A stretch of 64,000 nucleotides of DNA from Shewanella litoralis (GTDB taxonomy: Bacteria; Pseudomonadota; Gammaproteobacteria; Enterobacterales; Shewanellaceae), in NCBI RefSeq assembly GCF_009828585.1, contig NZ_WSRZ01000020.1:1-64000 (forward strand), given 5' to 3'. Position numbers and translations under genes: made by a program. Below are positions 27,896-38,995 of this stretch, in pieces. Each line of letters begins with the position of its first letter. The stretch's first letter is position 1. A model generated the notes under the pieces. The model did no database searches, was not told where the DNA came from, and was given only the letters and a program-made list of their open reading frames with translations.

Positions 27896-29992
27896 TTACT
27901 CAGCACTTTCTTTAGTCTGCGCTTCTTTAATTGACAGTCTTACGCGGCCTTGACGATCCACTTCCATTACTTTAACCGCAACTTCTTGGTTCATTTCAAG
28001 GTGGTCAGATACGTTAGCTACACGCTCATCACTGATTTGTGAAATGTGAACTAAGCCATCTTTACCAGGTAGAATGTTAACGAATGCACCGAAATCAACG
28101 ATACGAATGACTTTACCGTTGTAAATACGACCGACTTCAACTTCAGCAGTGATCTCTTCAATACGACGTATCGCTTCTTTAGTCGCTTCACCATTTGAAG
28201 AAGCAATCTTCACAGTACCGTCGTCATCTAATTCAATCGTAGTACCGGTTTCTTCGGTAAGTGCACGAATAACCGCGCCGCCTTTACCAATAACATCACG
28301 GATTTTTTCTGGATTGATCTTGATGGTCGTAATACGTGGCGCGTGATCAGAAATATCATCGCGATGAGAACCAATCGCTTGGTCCATTACATTAAGAATA
28401 TGAACGCGAGCGCCATATGCCTGTTGTAATGCGATATCCATAATTTCTTTGGTGATACCTTCGATTTTGATATCCATCTGCAATGCAGTGATACCATCAC
28501 GAGTACCGGCTACTTTAAAGTCCATGTCACCTAAGTGATCTTCATCGCCTAAGATGTCAGAAAGTACAACGAAATCGTCGCCTTCTTTAACTAGACCCAT
28601 CGCGATACCTGCAACTGAAGTCTTGATAGGTACACCCGCATCCATTAATGCTAATGAAGTACCACAAACAGAAGCCATAGAGCTTGAACCGTTTGACTCA
28701 GTAATTTCAGATACAACACGAACACTGTATGGGAATTCTTCAGCCGAAGGCATCACCGCGTTCATACCACGCCAAGCTAATTTACCATGACCGATTTCGC
28801 GGCGCTTAGGTGAGCCAACCATACCCGTTTCACCAACTGAATACGGAGGGAAGTTATAGTGCAGCATAAAGCGGTTTGTACGCTCGCCCATGATGCTATC
28901 TATTTTCTGTGCATCACGCTCAGTACCTAAAGTACAAGTCACTAACGCTTGAGTTTCGCCACGAGTAAATAATGCACTACCGTGTGTACGAGGTAATACG
29001 CCAGCAAGCACGTTAAGAGCACGGATCATGTCTGGTTCACGGCCATCGATACGTGGCTTACCACTGATGATACGACCACGAACAACTTTCTTCTCTAGGC
29101 TACCTAACAAGTTGTCAACTTCACGTAAGTCCACATCTGCGTTTTCGGCAACTAAAGCGGCTTTAGCAGCAGCTTTAACAACACCAACTTGAGCATAACG
29201 ATCTTGCTTAACTTCGATTTGATAAGCATCAGTTAAGCCAGCTTCAGCCAATGTTTTGATTTTAGCAACAAGCTCTTGATCTTGAACTGGAGCAGTCCAA
29301 TCCCATGTTGGTTTGCCCGCTTCAGCTTTAAACTCACTAATGGCATTAATCACCACTTGTTGTTGATCATGACCATAAGTCACAGCACCTAACATGATTT
29401 CTTCAGCAAGCGCTTTCGCTTCTGATTCAACCATAAGTACTGCACCTTGAGTACCTGCAACAACTAAGTTCAGATCGCTTGTAGCAAGTTGATCAACACT
29501 TGGGTTTAATAGGTATTCGCCGTTAACATAACCAACGCGTGCAGCACCTAGTGGGCCACTGAAAGGAATACCAGAAATAGCTAACGCAGCAGAAGTACCA
29601 ATCATCGAAACAATATCAGGCTCGATTTGTGGATCAACAGACACCACAGTGATGATAACTTGTACTTCGTTTTTAAAACCGTTAGGGAATAAAGGACGAA
29701 TAGGACGGTCAATAAGGCGTGCGATCAGAGTTTCATCTTCTGACGGACGGCCTTCACGCTTAAAGAAACCACCAGGGATTTTACCCGCAGCATAGGTTTT
29801 TTCTTGGTAGTTAACTGTTAGTGGGAAAAAGTCACGGCTTAAATCCGCTACTTTTTTACCAACGACAGTAACTAATACTGTGGTATCACCCATGCTAGCT
29901 AAAACTGCAGCATCTGCTTGACGCGCGATAACACCTGTTTCTAAGGTGACTGTATGTTGACCATACTCAAAACTCTTTACAATTGGATTCAC
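27896..29992 (-). CDS. pnp: Polyribonucleotide nucleotidyltransferase (PNPase)
   Basis: 3'-to-5' phosphorolytic exoribonuclease, trimer, part of the RNA degradosome. Two RNase PH domains (about 1-145 and 310-540), an all-helical linker, KH (about 553-612) and S1 (about 620-690) domains; [15 protein letters not shown] is the KH loop. I place the start at the GTG at 29992 ([12 protein letters not shown]), with AAGGA nine bases upstream; the longer frame starting at ATG 30001 would leave no spacing between AAGGA and the start, and family members begin NPIV. About 698 residues. Separated from rpsO by an opposite-strand GGDEF/EAL gene, unlike E. coli. Confidence 0.96.
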   Translation of the reverse strand: MNPIVKSFEYGQHTVTLETGVIARQADAAVLASMGDTTVLVTVVGKKVADLSRDFFPLTVNYQEKTYAAGKIPGGFFKREGRPSEDETLIARLIDRPIRPLFPNGFKNEVQVIITVVSVDPQIEPDIVSMIGTSAALAISGIPFSGPLGAARVGYVNGEYLLNPSVDQLATSDLNLVVAGTQGAVLMVESEAKALAEEIMLGAVTYGHDQQQVVINAISEFKAEAGKPTWDWTAPVQDQELVAKIKTLAEAGLTDAYQIEVKQDRYAQVGVVKAAAKAALVAENADVDLREVDNLLGSLEKKVVRGRIISGKPRIDGREPDMIRALNVLAGVLPRTHGSALFTRGETQALVTCTLGTERDAQKIDSIMGERTNRFMLHYNFPPYSVGETGMVGSPKRREIGHGKLAWRGMNAVMPSAEEFPYSVRVVSEITESNGSSSMASVCGTSLALMDAGVPIKTSVAGIAMGLVKEGDDFVVLSDILGDEDHLGDMDFKVAGTRDGITALQMDIKIEGITKEIMDIALQQAYGARVHILNVMDQAIGSHRDDISDHAPRITTIKINPEKIRDVIGKGGAVIRALTEETGTTIELDDDGTVKIASSNGEATKEAIRRIEEITAEVEVGRIYNGKVIRIVDFGAFVNILPGKDGLVHISQISDERVANVSDHLEMNQEVAVKVMEVDRQGRVRLSIKEAQTKESAE

Positions 29993-30001
29993 GTGACCCA
30001 T

Positions 30002-30328
30002 TCCTTAATTTAATGACCTTTAATTACGCGCACAAGTATACTTCAATTAGATTGAATAGTTAAATAGACGCGATATCGAGAATGAAAAAAAAGTAAAATA
30101 ATCATTTTCCTATAACAGAAACGCATATTAATCACGCTTTTGTTATAAATGATTCAATTTTTGTTACAAATGAGCCATCATAGGTCAAGCTTTACTCGAA
30201 TAGCGAATGACAAAAGCCGTCAATTTAACTAGAGTTGATTGAGTGAACCAACAGTTAGACGCGATATACAGATCGATTAAGACTTTATTTGGATTCAGGG
30301 TAGAAGTAATAACTCATTGGTATTTTTA
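30002..30328. other. Intergenic region upstream of pnp
   Basis: 327 AT-rich bases between pnp and the foldback element. No gene seen. It must hold the pnp promoter and leader. I did not find a convincing long hairpin corresponding to the RNase III site of the E. coli pnp leader. Confidence 0.5.
30035..30058 (-). promoter_or_regulatory. Possible promoter of pnp
   Basis: TATACT (30035-30040 on the - strand) about 35 bases upstream of the ribosome site could be a -10 element; the -35 is poor (TTAACT at 17 bases). Since rpsO is not upstream in the same direction, pnp must have its own promoter in 30002-30328. Confidence 0.35.
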
Positions 30329-30618
30329 TACCCAAACAACCTGAAGATGCTCGATTTTAGCAAGAATTTACACGCGTTTAGGCAAGGCATTGATTGCGGG
30401 TAATGGTTGTTCCCTTTCCAAAATCAGCTAAATTAACAAAAGCCGCAGCATAAACGCGTGTAAAAATTGCTCCTTGGGAGTTTCACCGTGTTCCCCTGAT
30501 TGTTAAATCAAGGGCTCTGTTGCGTTAACTTATAAGGTACCTACATTACCGCATTAACACGCCTAGTATTGAAAACACGGTGAAGCTCTGAAGCACGTAT
30601 CTTCAAGTTGATTGGGTC
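30329..30618. mobile_element. Foldback MITE-like element, TACCCAA ends, copy 1
   Basis: 290 bp flanked by TA (30327-30328 and 30619-30620). Imperfect terminal inverted repeats of about 24 bp (left TACCCAAACAACCTGAAGAT, right arm its near complement). Internal inverted repeats: TTTACACGCGTTTA (30367-30380) with its exact complement at 30451-30464, and TTCACCGTGTT (30482-30492) with its exact complement at 30574-30584. Copy 2 is at 62807-63083 in the same orientation. It encodes no protein. The right end lies 59 bases upstream of the start of the next gene, so it forms that gene's upstream region. Confidence 0.88.
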
Positions 30619-30677
30619 TAGCCCTGAAAGCTTTGCAATTTAAACACATTAGTCACCTACGCGACACGGAATATGAC

Positions 30678-32714
30678 ATGACTGCCAGCTTTAAGTCTTT
30701 AACATGGAAGCAAACAAATCTAGTGGTTTTCACAGCATTGTTTTTTGCTATTGCGATTTTTGTGGTAGAAATCGCCATTCAAGTGATTTCTACCAAAAAT
30801 CAACTTAGTGATGCACAACAAGAACTGCTTAATTCTGTTGAACAAACCACTACCAATGCTGTCTGGTCACTCGATGACAAACTTGCCAGCCAAACCCTTG
30901 AGGGCATTATTAAGGTCGACAACGTCGGTTCTGCAGTGATTGAACTCGATGACGGCTCACTGTTTGTTACCACCTCTAATCCAGTCGATAAATCCTCGGC
31001 GACTTACACAACGTTAAGTCAACGCTTGTTTGGAGATTTAAGAGAGATTTCAAGGCCTTTATATCGACCGTTTTATTTTGAAGGCAATAAAGAGCAGCAA
31101 CTCATTGGCACCCTGACTGTTTTTTACGATACCAAAAAGCTAACCAATAAACTTTTCAGCCAGCTCCAATTAGGATTAATCGCCACTTTAGCTCGAGCTC
31201 TGTTGCTTACATTAGTGCTTAGTGTTGTGTTTCATCGGTTTTTAACCCAGCCAATTGCTAGAATAAGTGAGGCTATTGATAAAATCGATCCTGATTCGCC
31301 AGATGAAAACCTTTTGCCCATGTCTCCAGCGCACAAAGATGATGAGCTTGGCTTAGTCACCAGTAAATTTAATCAAATTCTTTTACAGTTTAGCCAAACC
31401 CAAAACAAGTTACGTAAAATGGCCACTCGCGATCCATTAACTGGCTTGCCTAACCGCACGCTGCTTCTCGAAACACTTAACGTAACGATTCAGCGTTCTC
31501 GTGTACATAAGCGTAACTTTTCGCTTTTATTCATTGATTTAGACCGCTTTAAAAACGTCAATGACTCGCTAGGACATGCACTTGGCGATCAATTCTTAGC
31601 ACGAATTGCACGTATCTTAGAACGTGTGGTGGGTGATAGAGGTAGCGTTGCAAGACTGGGTGGCGATGAATTTGTCATTTTAGCCGATGAAATTCAAACA
31701 CCCGCTCAAGCAGCAGACTTTGTTGATAAACTATTAATTCAATTAAATGCGCCTGTTCAATTAAATGAGCATGCAATTCATCCCGCAGCGTCAATTGGCA
31801 TTTCGATTTATCCTGAAGACGGCGATACTGCAGAAGATCTCATCCGCCACGCTGACATTGCCATGTACAGTGCAAAAGCCGCCGGCTCAAACCAATGGTC
31901 TTTCTTTAAACAACAAATGACCGAACGTGCAGCCGTGAGATTGCGTACAGAAGCATCTCTGCATGACGCATTGAAAAACAATGAGTTCTTATTATATTTC
32001 CAACCAAAGTTTGATTTAAATACCCATAAAGTAGTCGGTTGTGAAGCACTTATCCGCTGGCAAAAAGATGGTAGGTTAATTAGTCCTATGTCGTTTATCC
32101 CGGTAGCAGAAGAAACCGGTATTATTATTCCTATTGGTCGCTGGGTTATTGAGCAGAGCTGCAAAGTCATTCGCGAATGGCAACGTAAATACAATTATGC
32201 AATCCCCATTGCTGTCAATGTGGCGTCTCAACAGTTTGCCGATGCCAGTTTAGTGCCCGACATTAAGCAGCTTGCTATCCGCTACCAAATCCGCCCTGAG
32301 TTGCTAGAAGTTGAAATTACTGAAACATCATTAATGAACGATGTAGAACAAGCCATAGTAAAGCTTGAACAGCTTAAATCAGCTGGGTTTGGTATTGCTG
32401 TCGATGATTTTGGCACTGGTTATTCATCCTTATCTTATCTTCGACATTTACCCATTACCACAATGAAAATCGATCGAGCTTTTGTGAGTGACTTGCCTGA
32501 AGACAGCGCGATAACATCAACTATTTTGATGTTAGGTCGCCAGTTGGATTTAACCATTGTGGCAGAAGGAATTGAAAATGAGGAACAGTTACAATGGCTT
32601 AAAGATAATCAATGTGAAATCGGCCAGGGCTTTTTCTTTAGCCAACCCTTGCCACTAGAAGAGTTTGAACAGAAATACATCATGTCTGAAACTGCACAAA
32701 TCGTTCGCATATAG
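30678..32714 (+). CDS. Membrane GGDEF-EAL protein with periplasmic sensor and HAMP
   Basis: 678-residue c-di-GMP turnover enzyme. TM1 (about 12-34), a periplasmic sensing region of about 130 residues, TM2 (about 168-192), a HAMP linker (about 190-245), GGDEF domain (about 250-415) and EAL domain (about 430-670). GGDEF motif intact (residue 328) without an RxxD inhibitory site; the EAL set EALIRW (456), EITETS, DDFGTGYSS, KIDRAF and AEGIEN is intact. Either or both activities are possible. I chose ATG 30678 (MTASFKSL): the longer frame begins with a TTG inside the upstream repeat element. The same gene position, between rpsO and pnp, is known in S. oneidensis (SO_1208 from memory). Confidence 0.92.
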   Translation: MTASFKSLTWKQTNLVVFTALFFAIAIFVVEIAIQVISTKNQLSDAQQELLNSVEQTTTNAVWSLDDKLASQTLEGIIKVDNVGSAVIELDDGSLFVTTSNPVDKSSATYTTLSQRLFGDLREISRPLYRPFYFEGNKEQQLIGTLTVFYDTKKLTNKLFSQLQLGLIATLARALLLTLVLSVVFHRFLTQPIARISEAIDKIDPDSPDENLLPMSPAHKDDELGLVTSKFNQILLQFSQTQNKLRKMATRDPLTGLPNRTLLLETLNVTIQRSRVHKRNFSLLFIDLDRFKNVNDSLGHALGDQFLARIARILERVVGDRGSVARLGGDEFVILADEIQTPAQAADFVDKLLIQLNAPVQLNEHAIHPAASIGISIYPEDGDTAEDLIRHADIAMYSAKAAGSNQWSFFKQQMTERAAVRLRTEASLHDALKNNEFLLYFQPKFDLNTHKVVGCEALIRWQKDGRLISPMSFIPVAEETGIIIPIGRWVIEQSCKVIREWQRKYNYAIPIAVNVASQQFADASLVPDIKQLAIRYQIRPELLEVEITETSLMNDVEQAIVKLEQLKSAGFGIAVDDFGTGYSSLSYLRHLPITTMKIDRAFVSDLPEDSAITSTILMLGRQLDLTIVAEGIENEEQLQWLKDNQCEIGQGFFFSQPLPLEEFEQKYIMSETAQIVRI

Positions 32715-32860
32715 TAGCGTTTGAACAGTCTTTTAAATCGAACGGTTAAATAGTGAATTTTAATCTAGATGTATTGAAGCAATACCAATCAGCTTTAGAT
32801 TATGCTTTTTTGGCAAAATTTTTCAGTGCGTCATTTGAGATTAATGACAGATTTCAGGCA

Positions 32861-32891
32861 ATAAAAAAGGAGGCAAAAGCCTCCTTTTTTA
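32861..32891. terminator. Bidirectional terminator after rpsO and the GGDEF-EAL gene
   Basis: Stem AAGGAGGC (32867-32874) / GCCTCCTT (32879-32886), AAAA loop, A tract before and T tract after. It closes rpsO on the - strand and could also stop + strand transcripts. Confidence 0.88.
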
Positions 32892-32929
32892 CGGTTTAGT
32901 TCACTTACAGATGTAAGTGATACATCGAA

Positions 32930-33199
32930 TTAACGACGTAAACCTAACTTCTTGATCAGAACAGCATAACGCTCTGAGTCAGTACGCTTTAGGTAAGCAG
33001 TAAGCTTACGACGAGCGCTAACCATGCGTAATAGACCACGACGTGAGTGGTGATCATGGATGTGCTCTTTAAAGTGACCTTGAAGGTGGTTAATTTGAGC
33101 AGTTAACAAAGCTACTTGAACTTCAGTTGAACCTGTATCGTTTTCGCCGCGACCAAACTCAGCTAAAATTTTTGCTTTTGCTTCAGCACTTAGTGACAT
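32930..33199 (-). CDS. rpsO: 30S ribosomal protein S15
   Basis: 89 residues from [10 protein letters not shown], the normal length. S15 binds 16S rRNA early in assembly. The conserved stretches [16 protein letters not shown]-type (here [15 protein letters not shown]) and [13 protein letters not shown]-type are clear. The start at 33199 is preceded by GGAG; four additional in-frame codons upstream have no site. Own promoter at 33265-33293. Confidence 0.97.
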   Translation of the reverse strand: MSLSAEAKAKILAEFGRGENDTGSTEVQVALLTAQINHLQGHFKEHIHDHHSRRGLLRMVSARRKLTAYLKRTDSERYAVLIKKLGLRR

Positions 33200-33264
33200 G
33201 TGTATCTCCAAAAAAAGTAAATGTATCTCTAGCCGATCACTAACTCAGCCAGAGCGAGCGCGAT

Positions 33265-33293
33265 ATTCTAACTAGATTAGCGTCTAACCGCAA
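33265..33293 (-). promoter_or_regulatory. Promoter of rpsO
   Basis: On the - strand TTGCGG (33288-33293), 17-base spacer, TAGAAT (33265-33270), about 65 bases upstream of the start codon. Good sigma-70 form. It lies in the gap after truB, so rpsO can be expressed independently of the infB operon. Confidence 0.6.
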
Positions 33294-33342
33294 TAAAAAA
33301 GCGTATAAACTTGATCAATAAAGCCATTAAACGGCAATAACA

Positions 33343-34290
33343 TTACTCAGCCGTATCATGCATGACAATGAGTCGCTTAGGCGCTAATAAACCATCATCA
33401 TTCATACTGCCAATGCCGACAAACTTGCGCTCATCACCAATAGTAATACGCACTAAGCAATCTGGTTTTAATCCAGAGGCTTGAATGGCCTGTCCCTGCA
33501 TAACATAATAAAGCATGGCATCTGGGAGGTTAATTTCAGGAAAATTAGCCACTGCGGTATCCATTGGCAATAATAATGGATCAAGCAAGGTTTTAGGGGC
33601 AATATCTTGCTCTTGTGCTTGCGCTAATAGAGCTTCAAGTTCAGCAAGGCTAACCATTTTTTCATATGGGTATTTAGCAACCTGAGTACGACGCAACATT
33701 ATCACATGCGCACCACACCCTAACATTTCACCTAAGTCATCAATAATCGTGCGAATATATGTCCCTTTAGAGCAGTGAATGTCTAAGGTTAATTCATTAC
33801 CTTCAAGCTTGATAAAATTAAGCTCAAATACCGTTATAGGACGCGATTCACGCGGCACTTCTATGCCTTCACGCGCATATTTATACAACGGCTGACCCTG
33901 GTATTTTAATGCCGAATACATTGACGGAATTTGTTGAGTGGTTCCACGAAAAAACTCGAGCTTTTCATCTAGAAGCGCTTGAGTAAAATCCACCGGACGG
34001 GTTTGCACCACTTCGCCATCAGAGTCACTGGTATCTGTACGTTGGCCCAGTTTTGCGGTAACAAGGTAACGTTTATCTGCATCTAATAAATGCTGAGAAA
34101 ACTTAGTTGCCTCACCTAAGCAAATCGGTAACATACCAGTGGCTAATGGATCTAATGCCCCGGTATGACCGGCTTTATTAGCATTAAAAATGCGCTTAAC
34201 CTTTTGCAAAGCAAAGTTAGAGCTCATGCCAGTATCTTTATCGAGTAACACGATTCCGTCGATGAAGCGACCTTTAGGGCGACGAGCCAT
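33343..34290 (-). CDS. truB: tRNA pseudouridine(55) synthase
   Basis: 315 residues (E. coli 314). Makes pseudouridine 55 in the T loop of tRNAs. The catalytic motif [15 protein letters not shown] with the nucleophilic Asp is near residue 42; RTxxxSD-type ([12 protein letters not shown]) and KGTYIRT motifs are seen. C-terminal PUA-like part. Its start overlaps the rbfA stop by one base. Confidence 0.96.
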   Translation of the reverse strand: MARRPKGRFIDGIVLLDKDTGMSSNFALQKVKRIFNANKAGHTGALDPLATGMLPICLGEATKFSQHLLDADKRYLVTAKLGQRTDTSDSDGEVVQTRPVDFTQALLDEKLEFFRGTTQQIPSMYSALKYQGQPLYKYAREGIEVPRESRPITVFELNFIKLEGNELTLDIHCSKGTYIRTIIDDLGEMLGCGAHVIMLRRTQVAKYPYEKMVSLAELEALLAQAQEQDIAPKTLLDPLLLPMDTAVANFPEINLPDAMLYYVMQGQAIQASGLKPDCLVRITIGDERKFVGIGSMNDDGLLAPKRLIVMHDTAE

Positions 34291-34718
34291 TAATCTTGCT
34301 CCTTGTCACCATCAACAGATTCACTGCTATCAGATGCTTGTGGGTCATATTGCTGCTGCTTAGCTTTATCTTTATTGATGACTTGGGTCACTAGGTTAGA
34401 CATACGCATGCCTTCTACTAGTGAGCTGTCATAGACAAAGCGCAATTCAGGCATTACACGTAATTTCATACGTCCTGCCACTAATGTGCGAATGTATGGA
34501 GCTGCAGCACTCAGTGCATCAATTTTCTGTTGAACAAGCTCAATGTCTTCTTCAAAGAAAGTCACAAACACTTTTGCGTAGCTTAAATCACGTGAAACGT
34601 CTACGTCGTTTACGGTAACAAAGCCAATGCGGGGATCTTTCATATCGCGTTGTAACACCATTGCAAGTTCTTGCTGGAGTTGCTGTGCGATACGGCGGGT
34701 ACGACTAAATTCTTTTGC
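34290..34718 (-). CDS. rbfA: Ribosome-binding factor A
   Basis: 142 residues, KH-type 30S maturation factor, needed for 16S processing and cold adaptation. [20 protein letters not shown] is the typical start; a longer frame adds 12 residues upstream without support. A hydrophilic tail rich in D/E/S/Q (about 118-142) is variable in the family. TAATG overlap with truB shows coupling. A terminator-like hairpin precedes it (34756-34777). Confidence 0.95.
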   Translation of the reverse strand, partial: AKEFSRTRRIAQQLQQELAMVLQRDMKDPRIGFVTVNDVDVSRDLSYAKVFVTFFEEDIELVQQKIDALSAAAPYIRTLVAGRMKLRVMPELRFVYDSSLVEGMRMSNLVTQVINKDKAKQQQYDPQASDSSESVDGDKEQD

Positions 34719-34750
34719 CATGATGATGTGCCATAACGTTGGGTATACAA

Positions 34751-34779
34751 TCAAAAAGGGCGGCTAATGCCGCCCTTCC
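34751..34779 (-). terminator. Terminator-like hairpin between infB and rbfA
   Basis: Perfect 9-bp stem AAGGGCGGC (34756-34764) / GCCGCCCTT (34769-34777), four-base loop. On the - strand the second arm runs into TTTTT. It sits inside the nusA-infB-rbfA-truB operon, so it is likely to reduce, not abolish, downstream transcription. Confidence 0.75.
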
Positions 34780-34787
34780 AATGGTGC

Positions 34788-37439
34788 TTACAAGGTGCGA
34801 GCTATTTCGACTGTTTCGAAGACCTCAATTTGGTCTCCTACGCGAACGTCGTTGTAGTTCTTCACGCCGATACCACATTCCATGCCATTACGGACTTCTT
34901 GTGCATCGTCTTTAAAGCGACGTAATGATTCAAGTTCACCTTCGAAGATAACCACGTTTTCACGAAGTACACGAATAGGTGCGCTACGCTTAACCAGACC
35001 TTCAGTAACCATACAACCGGCAATAGCACCCAGTTTAGGTGACTTAAACACATCACGAACTTCAGCAAGACCAATAATCTCTTGTTTAAATTCAGGTGCA
35101 AGCATACCAGTCATTGCAGCACGAACTTCATCAATTAAGTTATAGATGATGCTGTAATAACGCAAATCAACACTTTCAGCTTCAATCGTTTTACGAGCCT
35201 GTGCATCAGCACGAACGTTAAAGCCAACAAGGATTGCATTAGAAGCTGCTGCAAGTGTTGCATCAGTTTCAGTTAATGCGCCTACGCCACGTGCAATAAT
35301 GTTCACTTTAACTTCGTCTGTAGACAGTTTAGTTAATGAATCACAAATTGCTTCTAGTGAGCCTTGTACATCCGCTTTAAGGACGATGTTCAGTTCTTGT
35401 ACTTCACCTTCTTCCATGTTGGCAAACATGTTTTCTAGCTTAGACTTCTGCTGACGAGCTAATTTAACGTCACGGAATTTACCTTGACGATAAAGTGCAA
35501 CTTCACGCGCTTTACGTTCATCACGTACAACCGTCGCTTCGTCACCTGCTGATGGCACACCTGAAAGACCTAAAATCTCAACAGGAATAGACGGGCCAGC
35601 TTCAGTGATTGCTTTACCATTTTCGTCTTTCATCGCACGGATTTTACCGTACTCTAAACCACATAAAACGATATCGCCTTGGCGTAATGTACCTTCTTGA
35701 ACCAGGATAGTTGCCACAGGGCCACGACCTTTATCAAGTTGTGATTCAATAACCACACCTGCAGCCATAGTATCGCGAACTGCTTTAAGTTCTAATACTT
35801 CAGCTTGTAACAAGATACCTTCTAACAGTTCATCGACACCAGCACCTGTTTTAGCAGACAAGTGGACAAACATGTTGTCTCCGCCCCAATCATCAGACAT
35901 AACACCATGCTGAGAAAGTTCACTCTTCACGCGGTCCGGATCAGCTTCTGGCTTATCCATTTTGTTAACCGCAACGATTAGTGGAACATTACCTGCTTTA
36001 GCATGTTGAATTGCTTCAATCGTCTGCGGCATTACACCGTCATCAGCAGCAACAACAAGGATAACAATATCAGTCGCTTTAGCACCACGAGCACGCATTG
36101 AAGTAAATGCAGCGTGACCAGGTGTGTCTAGGAAGGTGATCATGCCATTGTCAGTTTCAACATGGTAAGCACCAATATGCTGAGTAATACCACCGGCTTC
36201 ACCTGCGGCAACTTTAGCACGACGAATATAATCAAGTAGTGACGTTTTACCATGGTCAACGTGACCCATAATGGTAACTACTGGTGCACGAGACTCAAGC
36301 TTGATATTGTCATCACGATCTTGCAGTACTTGGTGCTCTAATTCGTTTTCACGGATTAGTACCACTTTATGGCCCATTTCTTCAGCAACCATTTGGGCTG
36401 TTTCTTGGTCAAGTACCTGGTTAATAGTAACCATTGAACCCATTTTCATCATTTGCTTGATGATCTCAGTGGCTTTAATTGCCATTAAGTGAGCAAGTTC
36501 AGAAACGGTAACTGTTTCACCGATACGCACATCGCGCGTTACAGCTGCGGCTGGTTTGTTAAAACCATGAGCCATAGACTGTGGTGCGGTGCTGCGGTTA
36601 CGCATGTGTTTTTCACGACCGTCTCGTGCATCTTTACCACCACGTTTCTTGTTGGTGTTTTTGTTGCGTGCACGGCGACCACGTTTTTCATCATCCGCAT
36701 CTGAGCTATCTTCTGCTGCACGAGCAACTTTAGACGTCGTAATGTGGTGATCACTGTTCTTTTCAGCTTCTAAGCGCAAACGCTCTTCTTCGGCCCAACG
36801 CTTCGAGTTTTCTTCAGCTAATTTGCGAGCTTTTTCTGCCGCCTGTGCTGCTTCTTCTTTCTGCTTTTCGGTTAATACCGCTTCTTGAGTTGCTTTTAAG
36901 CGCTCAGCTTCTGCTTTTGCTGCTGCAGTTTCTGGATCAGTTACTTTAGACGCTTTTGGCTCTGCTTTCGCTTTTTCTGATTTCACTTTGGCTTCTGCTT
37001 CTGCTTTTTTCTTGGCTTCTGCATCAGCTTTTGCTTTCGCTTCTGCTGCTGCCTTTGCTTCTGCTTCAACCTTTGCTTTAGCTTCCGCTTCGGCCTTGGC
37101 TTTTTCTTGCGCTTCTAATTCAGCTTGTTTTGCTAAATCAGTGTCGTCACGCTTTACAAAAGTACGTTTTTTACGAACTTCTACTTTTACGTCTTTAGAC
37201 TGTCCACCAGTACTGGCAACGCTTAACGTTGACACTGTTTTACGCTGAAGCGTCATTTTAGTTGGTGCAGTATCTGCGCCGTGTTGCTTTTTCAGATAGT
37301 CTAAAAGCTGCTGCTTTTCCTGTTCTGAAACGGTATCTTTTTGTTGCTTTTTAATACCAGCATCCGAAAACTGTTCGATTAAACGATCAACCGATTTTCC
37401 TACTTCTGCTGCTAATTTTTCTACGCTTGTATCTGCCAT
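34788..37439 (-). CDS. infB: Translation initiation factor IF-2
   Basis: 883 residues. GTPase that brings fMet-tRNA to the 30S subunit. N-terminal IF2_N domain (1-50); a long low-complexity arm of Lys/Ala/Glu repeats (about 95-225) and a basic stretch ([17 protein letters not shown]); second IF2_N near 310; G domain from about 385 with [18 protein letters not shown] and NKMD; domains II to IV follow. Start set at ATG 37439 ([10 protein letters not shown]) preceded by GGGGGA; the frame opens one codon earlier at a TTG. The nusA stop lies 25 bases upstream, consistent with one operon. Confidence 0.97.
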   Translation of the reverse strand: MADTSVEKLAAEVGKSVDRLIEQFSDAGIKKQQKDTVSEQEKQQLLDYLKKQHGADTAPTKMTLQRKTVSTLSVASTGGQSKDVKVEVRKKRTFVKRDDTDLAKQAELEAQEKAKAEAEAKAKVEAEAKAAAEAKAKADAEAKKKAEAEAKVKSEKAKAEPKASKVTDPETAAAKAEAERLKATQEAVLTEKQKEEAAQAAEKARKLAEENSKRWAEEERLRLEAEKNSDHHITTSKVARAAEDSSDADDEKRGRRARNKNTNKKRGGKDARDGREKHMRNRSTAPQSMAHGFNKPAAAVTRDVRIGETVTVSELAHLMAIKATEIIKQMMKMGSMVTINQVLDQETAQMVAEEMGHKVVLIRENELEHQVLQDRDDNIKLESRAPVVTIMGHVDHGKTSLLDYIRRAKVAAGEAGGITQHIGAYHVETDNGMITFLDTPGHAAFTSMRARGAKATDIVILVVAADDGVMPQTIEAIQHAKAGNVPLIVAVNKMDKPEADPDRVKSELSQHGVMSDDWGGDNMFVHLSAKTGAGVDELLEGILLQAEVLELKAVRDTMAAGVVIESQLDKGRGPVATILVQEGTLRQGDIVLCGLEYGKIRAMKDENGKAITEAGPSIPVEILGLSGVPSAGDEATVVRDERKAREVALYRQGKFRDVKLARQQKSKLENMFANMEEGEVQELNIVLKADVQGSLEAICDSLTKLSTDEVKVNIIARGVGALTETDATLAAASNAILVGFNVRADAQARKTIEAESVDLRYYSIIYNLIDEVRAAMTGMLAPEFKQEIIGLAEVRDVFKSPKLGAIAGCMVTEGLVKRSAPIRVLRENVVIFEGELESLRRFKDDAQEVRNGMECGIGVKNYNDVRVGDQIEVFETVEIARTL

Positions 37440-37464
37440 CAATTAAATCCCCCTGTTGATCGAC

Positions 37465-38964
37465 TTATGCTTCTTCGCCAAACCAACAGATGTTGCGGGC
37501 AGCCATAATAAGCTCACCTGCTTTTTCTTCTGTTAATTCTTCAATATCAATTAAATCGTCAATACCTTGCTCGGCCAAGTCTTCTAAAGTCACTACACCT
37601 TTGCTCGCAAGAACATAAGCTAAATGTCTTTCTAATCCTTCCAATGCTAATAAATCATCACTTGGCTCTGCACCATCTAACGCTTCTTCAGTAGCTAGTG
37701 CTCTTGTTGAGATAGCTGCTTTTGCACGTTCACGTAATGCCGCGACGATTCCTTCGTCAAAGCCATCTATTGCGAGTAGTTCAGATTCTGGGACATAAGC
37801 GATTTCTTCAAGTGAAGTAAACCCTTCATCAGCCAGTACACCCGCAAAATCTTTATCTACATCTAATGAAGCAACAAACAAATCAATCACTTTTGCACTT
37901 TCTGCTTGGTGTTTCTTGTTCATGTCTTCTACTGTCATTACGTTTAATTCCCAACCTGTTAGTTGAGTCGCTAAACGTACGTTTTGGCCATTACGACCAA
38001 TAGCCTGTGCTAAACTGTCTGCTTCAACAGCGATGTCCATAGAGTGATTATCTTCGTCCACAATAATAGACGCAACATCGGCTGGCGCCATGGCATTGAT
38101 CACATATTGAGCAGGATTATCATCCCACATCACGATATCAACACGCTCGCCACCTAATTCGTTTGATACGGCTTGTACACGTGCACCACGCATACCCACA
38201 CACGCACCAATTGGATCGATACGACGGTCATTTGATTTAACCGCGATTTTAGCACGCGCGCCTGGATCGCGAGCCGCACCCATAACCTCAATCATTTCGT
38301 CGTAAATTTCAGGTACTTCAACGCGGAAAAGCTCAATTAACATTTCTGGCTTGCTACGTGTTAGAAATATCTGAGCGCCACGCGCTTCTGGGCGTACTGC
38401 GTACAATAATGCACGAACACGGTCACCAGGGCGGAATGATTCACGACTAATTAAATCTTCTTTAAATAATACGCCATCAGCGTTATTACCTAAATCAACC
38501 ACTACGCTTTCACGGGTGCTTTTTTTAACAACACCAGTGACGATTTCACCTTCACGCTCAATAAACTGTTCAACAATTTGCGCGCGTTCAGCTTCACGTA
38601 CTTTTTGTACGATAACTTGCTTAGCGGTTTGCGTGGTAATACGGTCGAAAGCAACTGAGTCAATTTGATCTTCAATAAACTCACCCACTTGGATGCCAGG
38701 CTCTTCAAATTGAGCGGCTTCAAGTGTGATTTCGCTGTATGGATTCTCTAAGGCTTCACCCTTATCATCAACCACCATCCAACGACGGAAAGTATCGTAG
38801 TGACCGGTTTTACGATCAATCGCAACACGAACTTCAATATCACCTTCGTATTTTTTCTTGGTAGCAGTAGCTAAAGCAATTTCTAGCGCTTCAAAAATTT
38901 TTTCGCGCGGAACGCCTTTCTCATTGGAAACCGCTTCTGCGACTAGCAGGATCTCTTTATTCAT
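37465..38964 (-). CDS. nusA: Transcription elongation/termination factor NusA
   Basis: 499 residues (E. coli 495). RNA polymerase-binding factor for pausing, intrinsic termination and antitermination. N-terminal domain (1-125), S1 (about 135-200), KH1/KH2 (about 230-345, with [11 protein letters not shown] and [10 protein letters not shown]), then two acidic C-terminal helix-hairpin repeats (about 365-495) characteristic of Gammaproteobacteria. AGGCAAG precedes the ATG. Second gene of the rimP-nusA-infB operon. Confidence 0.97.
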   Translation of the reverse strand: MNKEILLVAEAVSNEKGVPREKIFEALEIALATATKKKYEGDIEVRVAIDRKTGHYDTFRRWMVVDDKGEALENPYSEITLEAAQFEEPGIQVGEFIEDQIDSVAFDRITTQTAKQVIVQKVREAERAQIVEQFIEREGEIVTGVVKKSTRESVVVDLGNNADGVLFKEDLISRESFRPGDRVRALLYAVRPEARGAQIFLTRSKPEMLIELFRVEVPEIYDEMIEVMGAARDPGARAKIAVKSNDRRIDPIGACVGMRGARVQAVSNELGGERVDIVMWDDNPAQYVINAMAPADVASIIVDEDNHSMDIAVEADSLAQAIGRNGQNVRLATQLTGWELNVMTVEDMNKKHQAESAKVIDLFVASLDVDKDFAGVLADEGFTSLEEIAYVPESELLAIDGFDEGIVAALRERAKAAISTRALATEEALDGAEPSDDLLALEGLERHLAYVLASKGVVTLEDLAEQGIDDLIDIEELTEEKAGELIMAARNICWFGEEA

Positions 38965-38995
38965 TTGGTCTTGCCTCGTTCTTCACCTGAAACTA

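Noticed and set aside
36988-37248. Ala/Ser/Phe-rich open frame opposite infB
   Set aside because: Shadow of the Lys/Ala/Glu repeat codons of IF-2.
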